Below are positions 1 to 7,012 of a stretch of DNA of 36,166 nt, in pieces; position 1 is the stretch's first letter, and each line of letters begins with the position of its first letter. The position numbers and the translations under genes were made by a program. Source of the stretch: Clostridia bacterium (GTDB lineage: Bacteria > Bacillota_A > Clostridia > Christensenellales > Aristaeellaceae); NCBI GenBank assembly GCA_017517815.1, contig JAFWYA010000038.1, forward strand, positions 1 to 36,166. The letters are read 5' to 3'. The notes under the pieces were generated by a model. It was given only the letters and a program-made list of their open reading frames with translations, had not been told where the DNA came from and searched no databases.

Positions 1-93
1 GGCAATACGGTAAGAATATCACAGCCAGAATGGGTCAGGCAAAAAATGAAGGACATGCTGGAAGAAGTCAAAAATCGAAAATACTCCGATTAA
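1..93 (+). CDS. C-terminal end of an unidentified protein (cut by window edge)
   Basis: An open frame enters from the left edge and ends at TAA 91-93, giving 30 residues. They are hydrophilic and basic, with the tail EEVKNRKYSD. No domain can be recognised in so short a piece. It lies about 90 bp upstream of a tRNA 3' fragment, so it could belong to an integrated element, but that is inference. The reading frame itself could be chance, because no start or ribosome binding site is visible in the window. Confidence 0.4.
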   Translation, partial: GNTVRISQPEWVRQKMKDMLEEVKNRKYSD

Positions 94-137
94 ACCGGCG
101 AATGCTTGGTCTTGCCCCATGCAAGCAGCGTGTTTTC

Positions 138-166
138 TTTGCTTTGAGTATTATTTGGTATATAAT
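138..166 (+). promoter_or_regulatory. sigma-A-like promoter TTTGCT-17-TATAAT
   Basis: TTTGCT (138-143), a 17-bp spacer and a perfect TATAAT (161-166). It points at the tRNA 3' fragment starting near 181, with no protein gene downstream on this strand. It may be the promoter of a gene displaced by integration, or a chance match. Confidence 0.4.
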
Positions 167-180
167 TTTACCTTATTTGA

Positions 181-221
181 CATCGTGGAGGTCATAGGTT
201 CGAGCCCTACTAATCCCACCA
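181..221 (+). tRNA. 3' portion of a tRNA gene, probable integration (att) site
   Basis: The stretch contains a recognisable T arm with the loop TTCGAGC, a 3' acceptor strand TAATCCC, discriminator A and encoded CCA at 219-221. The matching 5' half (it would begin GGGATTA) is absent: the sequence upstream is AT-rich and does not fold into D or anticodon arms. The outermost T-stem pair is A-C, so the copy may be drifting. Tyrosine integrases commonly use tRNA 3' ends as attachment sites and leave such a fragment at one end of the inserted element. The isoacceptor cannot be named. A strong terminator follows directly. Confidence 0.6.
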
Positions 222-226
222 TCTGA

Positions 227-268
227 AACCCTTGCAAATCAACAGTTTGCAAGGGTTCTTCTTTTTTT
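227..268 (+). terminator. Rho-independent terminator after the tRNA fragment
   Basis: Perfect 12-bp stem (227-238 with 246-257), a 7-nt loop and a T-rich tail (258-268). It sits 5 bp after the CCA, as expected for a tRNA transcription unit. The following bases to 334 hold two short ATTGGGAT repeats and no gene. Confidence 0.8.
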
Positions 269-334
269 CAATTACGGTCAAAAAATGGCGATTGGGATAC
301 AAATTGGGATCATAAAATCAGTATGCATAGCAAA

Positions 335-363
335 GGCGGGTCTGCTGTAAGCGCAGGCCCGCC
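335..363 (-). terminator. Terminator of the ChvE-GguAB operon
   Basis: GC-rich 11-bp stem (335-345 with 353-363, one G-T pair) and a 7-nt loop, 17 bp beyond the permease stop. On the minus strand it is followed by a short TTTGC tail. The weak tail makes efficiency uncertain, but the position fits the operon end. Confidence 0.65.
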
Positions 364-380
364 CTGTTGTTATACACTGA

Positions 381-1664
381 TTACTTGCCGTTCTTACGGC
401 TGGAGACAACGTCGAAGATAACAGCTACCAAAAGCACGCCGCCCTTGACCACATACTGCCAGGAGTCGGTAATGCCCATGATGGACATACCCATGTTGAT
501 CACACCCAGCAGCAGAGCGCCGATCACAACGCCTCCAACTGTGCCAACGCCGCCGTAGGCGGAAGCGCCGCCGATGAAGCAGGAGCCGATAGCGTCCATC
601 TCAAATGAGGTACCTGTCTGGCCGGATACGGAACCGACGCGGGCCAGACACAGCAGGCCGCACAGGCCGGCCAGCAGGCCCATGTTGGCATAGGCAAGGA
701 AGTACACCTTGTTGGTGTTGATGCCGGAGAGACGTGTGGCCTTCTCATTGCCGCCAACGGCGTAGAAGTAACGGCCAAAGGAGGTCTTGGAGGTGATGAA
801 GTGGTAGATCAGGCAGATTGCCACGACCCAGACCAGCATAACGGAGATGCCCTTATACTGGCTCAGCAGGCAGCAGTACCAAAGGATGATAACGCCGATG
901 ATGGCGTTTTTGCCATAGTCCACCAGCGCACTGTTCTGATGATAGCCCTTCTTTTTCTTGTTGGAGCGGTTCACAGTGCACATCACAAACAGCGCCACGA
1001 TCACCAAAACGCCCACAATCAAGGGAGAGAGCGCCTTGAGAGTGCCGATGGGAGTTTCGATGTTCTGGTACACCCACTTAGCCACTTCTTCGCCCTTCTT
1101 GTTCAGCTCAATCACCATATTGCCATCCAGACCGGGAATGGTGATATAGGAGGTGAACAGGTTGGTGAACGCTTTGTTCTGAATGGCGACGGTCTTGCTG
1201 TCCAGAATCAGACGGCCGATGCCGCGGAATACAAACATGCCGGACAGGGTGGTGATAAAGGGCGGGATACGCACATAGCCGATCCAGTAGCCCTGCCATA
1301 CGCCCACTGCTACGCCCACAAGCAGACACAGGCCGATGGTCAGGTAGACATTCCAACCCAGATTGGTGATCAGCACTGCCGCCATGCCGCCGGTCAGACA
1401 GATGACGGAACCCACGGACAGGTCAATGTTGCCGCCGGTCAGGATGCACAGAAGCATGCCGCAAGCCATGACCAGCACGTAGCCGTTCTGCAGAAGCAGG
1501 TTGGACATGTTCTGAGCATACAGCAGACGACCATTAGTAAGGAAGTAGAACAGGATGAATACCACCACCAGAGCGATGGTCATGGAGTTTTTCGTCAGGA
1601 ATTTGATGATGTTGTTCTTTGCGCTCTCCTGAGCAACAGCGGATCCATTGGTCTTCGCTGCCAT
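381..1664 (-). CDS. gguB: Multiple-monosaccharide ABC transporter permease (GguB/MmsB type)
   Basis: Membrane subunit of a CUT2-class sugar importer, predicted at 427 aa. It shows many hydrophobic segments and the family-typical glycine-rich stretch ILTGGNIDLSVGSV near residue 75. The C-terminal half has FGRYFYAVGGNEKATRLSGI, which is conserved in ribose/xylose/galactose permeases. A polar insertion with basic clusters (around VNRSNKKKKG) lies in the middle. This extra central loop makes GguB proteins longer than RbsC (about 320 aa). The start was set at ATG 1664 because AAGGAGTG lies 8 nt upstream; an upstream in-frame ATG would place that site inside the gene. It is the last gene of an operon with the ATPase and ChvE-like protein. 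Family assignment is firm; the exact sugar (arabinose, galactose, xylose or glucose) is not known. Confidence 0.9.
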   Translation of the reverse strand: MAAKTNGSAVAQESAKNNIIKFLTKNSMTIALVVVFILFYFLTNGRLLYAQNMSNLLLQNGYVLVMACGMLLCILTGGNIDLSVGSVICLTGGMAAVLITNLGWNVYLTIGLCLLVGVAVGVWQGYWIGYVRIPPFITTLSGMFVFRGIGRLILDSKTVAIQNKAFTNLFTSYITIPGLDGNMVIELNKKGEEVAKWVYQNIETPIGTLKALSPLIVGVLVIVALFVMCTVNRSNKKKKGYHQNSALVDYGKNAIIGVIILWYCCLLSQYKGISVMLVWVVAICLIYHFITSKTSFGRYFYAVGGNEKATRLSGINTNKVYFLAYANMGLLAGLCGLLCLARVGSVSGQTGTSFEMDAIGSCFIGGASAYGGVGTVGGVVIGALLLGVINMGMSIMGITDSWQYVVKGGVLLVAVIFDVVSSRKNGK

Positions 1665-1706
1665 GAGGATGTCACTCCTTCTTTGTATTTTCACTGGCCT
1701 GGGAAA

Positions 1707-3242
1707 TCATTTGCTATCCCGCAGGATATAGCCCATGATGATTTCCTGCGTAGCATCCTTCGTTTCCAGCTCAGCAAGCATTTTGCCTTCGTTCATCACG
1801 TAGATGCGATCCGTCATGCCCAGCAGCTCGGGCAGTTCGGAGGAGATCATAATAACGCACTTGCCATTTTCTACCATCTGATTGATCAAGCAGTAGATGT
1901 CAAACTTGGCGCCAACGTCGATGCCGCGCGTGGGTTCATCCAGAATCAGGATATCCGGTTCGGTAAACATCCACTTGCCAAGCAGCGCCTTTTGCTGGTT
2001 GCCGCCGGAAAGGTTGCCGATTTTCTGCTCGATAGTGGGCGTCTTGGTGCCCATCTCTACCTTCATTTGCTCAGCATAAATCCGTTCGCGCTCCACATCA
2101 ATGATGCCGTTTTTGGATACCTTGTCCAGACGGGCAAGCGTGGTATTCATGCGAATGCTTTCGTTGAGCAGAAGGCCGTTGGTTTTGCGGTCCTCCGTCA
2201 CGTAGGAAAGGCCGGCACGGATGGCGTCCACCGGGCTCTTGAGAACTGTCGGCTTGCCGCCGATCTCCAGCGCTCCGCTGATGCCCTGTCCGTAGCTTCT
2301 GCCAAAGATGGACATGGCCAGCTCGGTACGTCCCGCACCCTGCAGGCCGGAAAAACCGACGACCTCGCCGCGGTGCACCTTGAAGGATACATCGTCCACA
2401 ACCACCTTCTCAGGATAGAGGGGATGATGCACGGTCCAGTTCTTGACTTCTAGACCCACTTCCTTGTGCACATTGTGTTTGCGCTCGGGATAGCGGTCAT
2501 CCATGGAACGGCCAACCATGCCCTTGATGATGCGATCCTCGCTCAGGTCATCCACGCCCTTGACAAGGGTTTCAATGGTGGCGCCGTCACGCAGGATGGT
2601 GGCCTTGTCGGCGCAGTAAATGATCTCGTTCAATTTATGTGTAATAATAATGGAGGTCAGGCCCTGCTCCTTGAATGCAATCAGCAGATCAAGAAGCATT
2701 TTGGCATCCTCGTCATTCAGAGAGGACGTGGGCTCATCCAGAATAAGCAGCTTTACATTCTTGGAGAACGCTTTGGCAATTTCGACAAGCTGCTGCTTGC
2801 CGGTACCGATGTCTTTGATCAGCGTATGGGGAGATTCTCTCAGGCCCACCTGCTGCATATGCTTTTCAGCTTCGGAATAGGTTTTGTCCCAGTCGATCAC
2901 ACCAGCCTTGTTCTTGAACTCGTTGCCAAGAAACATGTTCTCGCCGATGGTGAGCAGCGGGATCAAGGCCAGCTCCTGATGGATAATAACGATGTTTTCT
3001 GCCTCGGAATCCTTGAGCGTTTTGAACTGGCAGAGCTTTCCGTTGTAGTAGATCTCGCCCTCGTATGTGCCATAGGGATAGATACCGCTGAGCACATTCA
3101 TCAGCGTAGATTTACCCGCGCCGTTTTCACCAATCAGCGCGTGTATTTCGCCCCGCTCTACGACCAGATTTACGTTATCCAGCGCTTTGACGCCAGGAAA
3201 TTCCTTGGTAATCGACTTCATTTCCAAAATGATGTCTGCCAA
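1707..3242 (-). CDS. gguA: Sugar ABC transporter ATP-binding protein (GguA/MmsA type)
   Basis: Double-domain ATPase of 511 aa, the usual length for CUT2 sugar importers. The first domain has Walker [10 protein letters not shown] near residue 38, a degenerate signature ([11 protein letters not shown]) and Walker [12 protein letters not shown]. The second has a modified Walker A (GLQGAGRTE), signature [14 protein letters not shown] and Walker [13 protein letters not shown]. Such asymmetry is normal for the family. Translation begins at TTG (3240-3242), with AAAGGGGA about 8 nt upstream and no better ATG nearby. It is followed after about 40 bp by the permease and preceded by a hairpin-containing 117-bp gap after the binding-protein gene. 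Confidence 0.92.
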   Translation of the reverse strand: MADIILEMKSITKEFPGVKALDNVNLVVERGEIHALIGENGAGKSTLMNVLSGIYPYGTYEGEIYYNGKLCQFKTLKDSEAENIVIIHQELALIPLLTIGENMFLGNEFKNKAGVIDWDKTYSEAEKHMQQVGLRESPHTLIKDIGTGKQQLVEIAKAFSKNVKLLILDEPTSSLNDEDAKMLLDLLIAFKEQGLTSIIITHKLNEIIYCADKATILRDGATIETLVKGVDDLSEDRIIKGMVGRSMDDRYPERKHNVHKEVGLEVKNWTVHHPLYPEKVVVDDVSFKVHRGEVVGFSGLQGAGRTELAMSIFGRSYGQGISGALEIGGKPTVLKSPVDAIRAGLSYVTEDRKTNGLLLNESIRMNTTLARLDKVSKNGIIDVERERIYAEQMKVEMGTKTPTIEQKIGNLSGGNQQKALLGKWMFTEPDILILDEPTRGIDVGAKFDIYCLINQMVENGKCVIMISSELPELLGMTDRIYVMNEGKMLAELETKDATQEIIMGYILRDSK

Positions 3243-3281
3243 GTTCGTTTTCCCCTTTCAAATACGCTGTTTTCAAGAAAA

Positions 3282-3304
3282 GGGCGGGGCGTTATGCCCC
3301 GCCC
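3282..3304 (-). terminator. Intercistronic hairpin between chvE-like and gguA genes
   Basis: Perfect 9-bp GC stem (282-290 with 296-304 of the 3000s) and a 5-nt loop. On the minus strand it is followed by TTTTCTT. Lying between the binding-protein and ATPase genes, it probably acts as a partial terminator or mRNA 3' stabiliser, keeping binding protein in excess. Confidence 0.7.
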
Positions 3305-3359
3305 AAACAGCGCAACTGTTTTAGTCAGGACCCTTACGGGTCAGCCAGACGTTGTCGGA

Positions 3360-4463
3360 TTACTTCGCGGTCAGGTAGCCGTCAGCGCCCATCTCGTACA
3401 GGCCGATGTCAACCAGATACTGGAGATTGTCCTTGGTCACAGTGGTGGGAACCAACAGGAAGGACTCAACCTTGTTGCCGGGGGTCTTTTCGTAGCTCTC
3501 GGTATCGAAAGCACAGGCAACGCCGAAGGTCTCGATCAGAGCAGTGCCGTCCACTTCGCCAGCGAACATGGCCTGAACCAGAGACAGGGTAACAACAGCT
3601 TCGTCCATAACGTTCTTGTAAACGGTCATGGTCTGCTTGCCGTCAACGATGTTGGCGAGGTTGGCAACGTCGCCGTCCTGACCGGTCACGATAACGGTGT
3701 TGGTGCCGGCATAGTCAGACTCAATGGCCTGAGCAACGCCCAGAGCGGTGGAGTCGTTGGAGCACAGCCACACATCCAGCACGGTGCCATCGGCATAGTA
3801 GGAAGCCAGCAGGTTGGAGGCGCGGTTCAGAGCGGTGTCGGTGTTCCACTGAGCGGTAGCGACCTGCTGGAAATCAGTCTGACCGGAGACAACGTTCAGG
3901 TTGCCGGCGTCGATGAAGGGCTTCACGGTGTCAAAAGCGCCGTTGAAGAAGTAGGTAGCGTTGGTGTCGGCGGGATCGCCGGCGGTGAACTCGATGTTGT
4001 AGACCTTGTCGCCAGCGTTGGCCAGATCCAGAGCGTTCACAACATACTCGCCCTGCAGCTTGCCGACGGTGTAGTTGTCGAAGGATACATAGTAGGTCAC
4101 AGCGTCGTTGAGGATCAGACGGTCATAGGCGATGACGGGCACTTCCAGAGAAGCGGCTTCGTCCATAACGGTGTTGAGAGCCTCGGCGTCGATGGCGGAG
4201 ATGACGAGAACGTCAACGCCTTCGGCCAGCATGTTCTGGATATCGTTGACCTGACGGCCAGCATCGTTGTCGGAGTAAGTCAGAATGGCTTCGTAGCCAG
4301 CCTTTTCGAATTCAGCCTTCAGGTAGGAGCCGTCACGGTTCCAGCGCTCGAGGGACTGGGTGGGCATGGAGATACCGACCTTCTTGGGGGCTTCAGCGGT
4401 GGCAACGCCAAACACACTCAGAAGCAGGGTCAGAGCCAGAAGCAGCGATACGAACTTTTTCAT
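3360..4463 (-). CDS. chvE: Periplasmic-type monosaccharide-binding protein, ChvE family
   Basis: Substrate-binding protein of 367 aa for the GguAB importer. Residues 1-23 form a Sec signal peptide (MKK, a leucine-rich core, then a VATA-E cleavage region). The mature protein starts with KVGISMPTQSLERWNRDG, and its N-terminal lobe has the conserved QVNDIQNMLAEGVDVLVISA. A binding-site-like segment VPVIAYDRLI and a C-terminal TVYKNV hinge region follow. This pattern is typical of ChvE/XylF-like proteins (PF13407). There is no lipobox cysteine, so attachment to the cell surface is unclear. The start is ATG 4463 with AAAGGAG 9 nt upstream. It is the first gene of the operon, with a strong promoter about 50 bp upstream. 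Confidence 0.92.
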   Translation of the reverse strand: MKKFVSLLLALTLLLSVFGVATAEAPKKVGISMPTQSLERWNRDGSYLKAEFEKAGYEAILTYSDNDAGRQVNDIQNMLAEGVDVLVISAIDAEALNTVMDEAASLEVPVIAYDRLILNDAVTYYVSFDNYTVGKLQGEYVVNALDLANAGDKVYNIEFTAGDPADTNATYFFNGAFDTVKPFIDAGNLNVVSGQTDFQQVATAQWNTDTALNRASNLLASYYADGTVLDVWLCSNDSTALGVAQAIESDYAGTNTVIVTGQDGDVANLANIVDGKQTMTVYKNVMDEAVVTLSLVQAMFAGEVDGTALIETFGVACAFDTESYEKTPGNKVESFLLVPTTVTKDNLQYLVDIGLYEMGADGYLTAK

Positions 4464-4511
4464 TCTTCACATCTCCTTTTTTGTTGTATTTTCTGGAAAA
4501 GTTCTGACAAA

Positions 4512-4540
4512 ATTATATATTAGTTTTCAGCTTTTGTAAA
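4512..4540 (-). promoter_or_regulatory. Sigma-A-like promoter of the ChvE-GguAB operon
   Basis: On the minus strand, TTTACA (4535-4540), a 17-bp spacer and TATAAT (4512-4517), about 48 bp before the ATG at 4463. The near-consensus boxes imply strong basal expression. No cre-like or other operator was identified by eye. Confidence 0.75.
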
Positions 4541-4603
4541 CACTTTATTTGATGTTACGCACAAAACGATCCTGCAATACAGAAAAAAACCATTTTTGTT
4601 TCT

Positions 4604-4834
4604 TTAGTCCAGATCAATTTCGTCATCCTTCTTTTTGGTGGACTGCCATGTTCTCCACGCATAAATCAGTACAGCGATGCCCGCCAGTGCAAACACGGCA
4701 ATCGCCGCAATGGCAACAGCCTGCGGTATATCCTGCATGCCGGAAAGCAGATTATCCAGCAGATGCCATGCAATATAAAGAATATATCCGCCCACCAGCG
4801 CAAGAAGCAGGGCATGCGTACTTTGATTTTTCAC
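4604..4834 (-). CDS. Small two-helix membrane protein of unknown function
   Basis: Encodes 76 aa with two hydrophobic segments (about residues 7-29 and 38-61) separated by the polar turn NLLSGMQDIPQ. The tail is charged and cytoplasm-type (STKKKDDEIDLD). Translation starts at GTG 4834 with GGGGAGGA about 8 nt upstream, which supports a real gene. It is divergent from the AEC transporter and shares a strand with the ChvE operon, but it lies upstream of that operon's promoter. I do not recognise the family; many Clostridia carry similar unnamed two-helix proteins. Confidence 0.7.
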   Translation of the reverse strand: MKNQSTHALLLALVGGYILYIAWHLLDNLLSGMQDIPQAVAIAAIAVFALAGIAVLIYAWRTWQSTKKKDDEIDLD

Positions 4835-4969
4835 GTTTTATCCTCCCCTGTGGAATGCTGTTTTCAGCATATCACACCCTCCTTCCGCTGTCAAACGATG
4901 CAGTTGTTGTTTGTACTGTTTTATGATAAGATATGGTATATGATGACCGGTATTCCGGAGGGATGACTG

Positions 4970-5887
4970 ATGAACCCCATTGTGCAGCTGTTTGAAAAAA
5001 CACTTCCCGTCTTTGTAATGCTCTGCCTTGGCATGCTGTGCCGCCGCAGAAATCTGCTGACCCGCGAGGGCGTGAATGCGCTCAAAAATGTGGCGGTCAA
5101 CATCGCTCTTCCCGCCGTCATGTTTTCCGCCTTTGCCAGCGCAGAATACACGGTCAGAAGTATTTGCGTGCCGCTGGTGATTTTTGCGGTGTGCCTGGCT
5201 TCTCTCTATCTGGGTCATGCCCTGTGCCGCACAATGAAAATCCCTGGCAGGCTTTCGCCCTTCCTTTCCGCCGGATTTGAAGCGGGCATGCTGGGCTACG
5301 CTCTGTTTGCCATTCTTTTTCCAAATGAGACAGTTTCCTCCTTTGCTATGGTTGATTTGGGACAGGTGCTGTTCGTATTTACCGTTTACAAGGTGCTCCT
5401 TGCGCGCCAGAACGGCCTGAAGGGCGCACTGAAGGATGCAGCATCCTCACCTACCGTATGGGCCATTGCCGCCGGTTTGCTCTTTGGCGCTTCCGGATTG
5501 TACGGCGCACTTGCCCCAAGCGGCGCAAGTGCTGTGATCGATGCCGTTTCCAGCTTTGTCGCCGCGCCTACCAGCGCGCTGATCCTTTTGGCCATCGGTT
5601 ACGACCTGACGCCCACACAGATTCAATGGAAAAAAACAGCTTCGCTGATCGTTCTGCGTCTGGGCGTATCGCTGCTTGCATTAGGAGCTGTCCTGCTGCT
5701 GGATCGCTTTGTGCTTGGCGGAATGATGCATACCGGCGCGCTGCTTCTGCTATTCATCCTTCCTCCGCCCTTTGTTCTGCCGGTTTTTGCTGATGTGGAC
5801 GACGAGCGTGCGGATATCTCTTCTGCACTGTCTGCTCTGACTGTTGTCAGCATACTGCTGTTTGCGGTGCTCGCCGTTGTCTTCTAA
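4970..5887 (+). CDS. AEC-family transporter (auxin efflux carrier-like permease)
   Basis: Integral membrane protein of 305 aa with roughly ten hydrophobic segments by eye, in two halves linked by a more polar centre. The N-terminal half has LTREGVNALKNVAVNIALPAV, close to the conserved start of the PF03547 family (a xxLNxxVxxxxLPAxxF pattern). The C-terminal half ends with a PPPFVLPVFADVDDE segment typical of the second repeat. Bacterial AEC members export or exchange organic acids such as malate; no substrate can be assigned here. The start ATG is preceded by GGAGGG at 7 nt. It stands alone, divergent from the small membrane gene, and is followed by a dispersed repeat and a terminator. Confidence 0.85.
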   Translation: MNPIVQLFEKTLPVFVMLCLGMLCRRRNLLTREGVNALKNVAVNIALPAVMFSAFASAEYTVRSICVPLVIFAVCLASLYLGHALCRTMKIPGRLSPFLSAGFEAGMLGYALFAILFPNETVSSFAMVDLGQVLFVFTVYKVLLARQNGLKGALKDAASSPTVWAIAAGLLFGASGLYGALAPSGASAVIDAVSSFVAAPTSALILLAIGYDLTPTQIQWKKTASLIVLRLGVSLLALGAVLLLDRFVLGGMMHTGALLLLFILPPPFVLPVFADVDDERADISSALSALTVVSILLFAVLAVVF

Positions 5888-5909
5888 ATGCGAGGGAATC
5901 GTAGGAAAA

Positions 5910-5988
5910 AGCTGATTGTCGATCGTCGCAAAGCGTTGATTTATAAGACTTTTCAGCAAAATCCTATAACAGTCTTCGCACCATAACG
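5910..5988 (+). repeat. Dispersed repeat copy A (most diverged)
   Basis: Shares the core TTGATTTATAA, then TTT, ATCCTATAA and TCGCA(C/T)CA, in the same order and spacing as three other copies at 6931, 20424 and 35511. It ends in CATAACG like copy B. It lies 23 bp after the AEC gene and just before a terminator, on the 3' side of the integrase remnant. Confidence 0.6.
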
Positions 5989-5993
5989 AAAAC

Positions 5994-6022
5994 GCTTGAT
6001 CCATAAGGGATTGAGCTTTTTT
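5994..6022 (+). terminator. Rho-independent terminator after repeat A
   Basis: 9-bp stem (5994-6002 with 6008-6016, two G-T pairs), a 5-nt loop and six T residues. It probably ends the AEC transporter transcript. Confidence 0.7.
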
Positions 6023-6096
6023 CTTATTTCTACGCTTGACTCCTTTTTCGCTCTTTTTGCGTGAAAAATCACATTTTCAATCACATGTTCTTTCCC

Positions 6097-6130
6097 CAAA
6101 GCCTTACGCCATAAGGCTTTGAGGTGCTTT
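6097..6130 (+). terminator. Second hairpin with T tract, 3' of the integrase remnant
   Basis: Perfect 10-bp stem (6097-6106 with 6112-6121) and a 5-nt loop, followed by AGGTGC and six T residues on the plus strand. It may be a backup terminator, or part of the old integrase/attachment region. Confidence 0.55.
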
Positions 6131-6148
6131 TTTGCGTCACATTTTTCG

Positions 6149-6694
6149 TCACAAAATCATGGATCCGTTCAGTTTGTCCAGTACCGCAGCATTCACCATT
6201 ACTCTTTCATGACGGGTTCTGGCATAAATTCTATCTACCATTCGCGTATCTTTATGCCCCATTTTGTCGGCCTCCTGTTTGGATGTCAGCCCTGCCTCAC
6301 ACAATTCTGTCGCGTAGGTCGTGCGGAAATCATAACTGGTGCACACGCCTTTGAAGCCCAGGCATTCGATTGCCTGATGATGAAAGCTGCGCTTGATCGC
6401 TTTGGTCATGATATTGTTCCTGTCAAGGTTGATAACCGTCATTTCCAGATTACTGTTCCCGTTGCCATCAGCCAACAATTCTTCGGTTGGGTTTTCAGCT
6501 TGGGCAATACAGTAAGAATACTTTGAATCGCTTTCTTTGCGCATATGTATAGTCCATTCCAGCATTTGTGGTTTTGTGAAGTTGTCAATGTGTTTTCTGA
6601 CGAAACGCTTCGTTATAACTATTGTAGGAGAGGAAAACCCATACCCCATCCGCGATCCGGACAAAAAAACCTGCCACGCAATATAGTAATACAC
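6149..6694 (-). pseudogene. Tyrosine recombinase (integrase), catalytic domain only, 5'-truncated
   Basis: The 181-residue frame resembles the catalytic half of phage/ICE-type integrases. It has FLSGSRMG (the position of the first catalytic Arg), then SYDFRTTYATELCEAGLTS, where family members usually read HDFRxTxAT. MGHKDTRMVDRIYARTRHE follows, containing the GH-Y box with the putative nucleophile in IYA. The usual N-terminal arm- and core-binding domains (about 180-200 residues) are missing. An in-frame stop lies just upstream of the GTG, and no good ribosome binding site is present. His-to-Tyr in the HxxR box is another sign of decay. Repeat copies A and B flank it in the same orientation, so it is probably the relic of a small integrative element. 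Family certain, function very doubtful. Confidence 0.8.
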
Positions 6695-6902
6695 GTTACT
6701 TGGTGTTATCCATCACAGTCAACGTTCAAGGCAATTCACTACCACAGATGAATCCGCTGGACACTACGCAGGGAACCAGTCTCTCCACCAACGTTCTCGA
6801 CAGGATTACTGTGTGAACATACTTTTTTGTCTTGGTTCCCCTGTTGAATGGCTGCTTTCCCCCTCATATAGAAAAATGTCACATCAATAGCATTACAACC
6901 AA

Positions 6903-6928
6903 AAAGGCGTTCTTCTTCGAACGCCTTT
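6903..6928 (-). terminator. Terminator of the GRE/ABC cluster
   Basis: Perfect 10-bp stem (6903-6912 with 6919-6928) and a 6-nt loop. On the minus strand it is followed by a T run. It lies 85 bp beyond the stop of the last gene (7013) and fits the end of the long minus-strand cluster. A related hairpin precedes repeat copy C. Confidence 0.75.
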
Positions 6929-6930
6929 AG

Positions 6931-7007
6931 TAAAATGTTGTTGTCTTCCGCCTGAAGTCATTGATTTATAAATTTTTCCATCAATACTTCACAGAACGCC
7001 CATAACG
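6931..7007 (+). repeat. Dispersed repeat copy B
   Basis: Shares TAAAATG(T/C)TGTTGTC, CCG and ATTGATTTATAA, then TTTCCATCAA, with copies C and D. It ends CATAACG like copy A. Like copy C, it is preceded by a hairpin whose arms contain GGCGTT and AACGCC. It is a direct repeat with A, the pair enclosing the integrase relic. Confidence 0.65.
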
Positions 7008-7012
7008 TTTTG

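Larger units (their letters stand above)
6695..7012. other. 318-bp non-coding gap between integrase remnant and GRE cluster
   Basis: No credible gene. It contains a long-range inverted repeat (CAGGGAACCA near 6769-6778 against TGGTTCCCCTG near 6833-6843), the operon terminator at 6903-6928 and repeat copy B. The first 200 bp probably derive from the 5' part of the lost integrase element, but no homology could be followed by eye. Confidence 0.5.

Noticed and set aside
181..221. A complete functional tRNA gene
   Set aside because: No D arm, anticodon arm or 5' acceptor strand can be found upstream; only the 3' part is present.
2466..4523. A 685-codon plus-strand frame over the GguA/ChvE genes
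   Set aside because: Antisense of two clear transporter genes; composition is artefactual and no ribosome binding site was seen.
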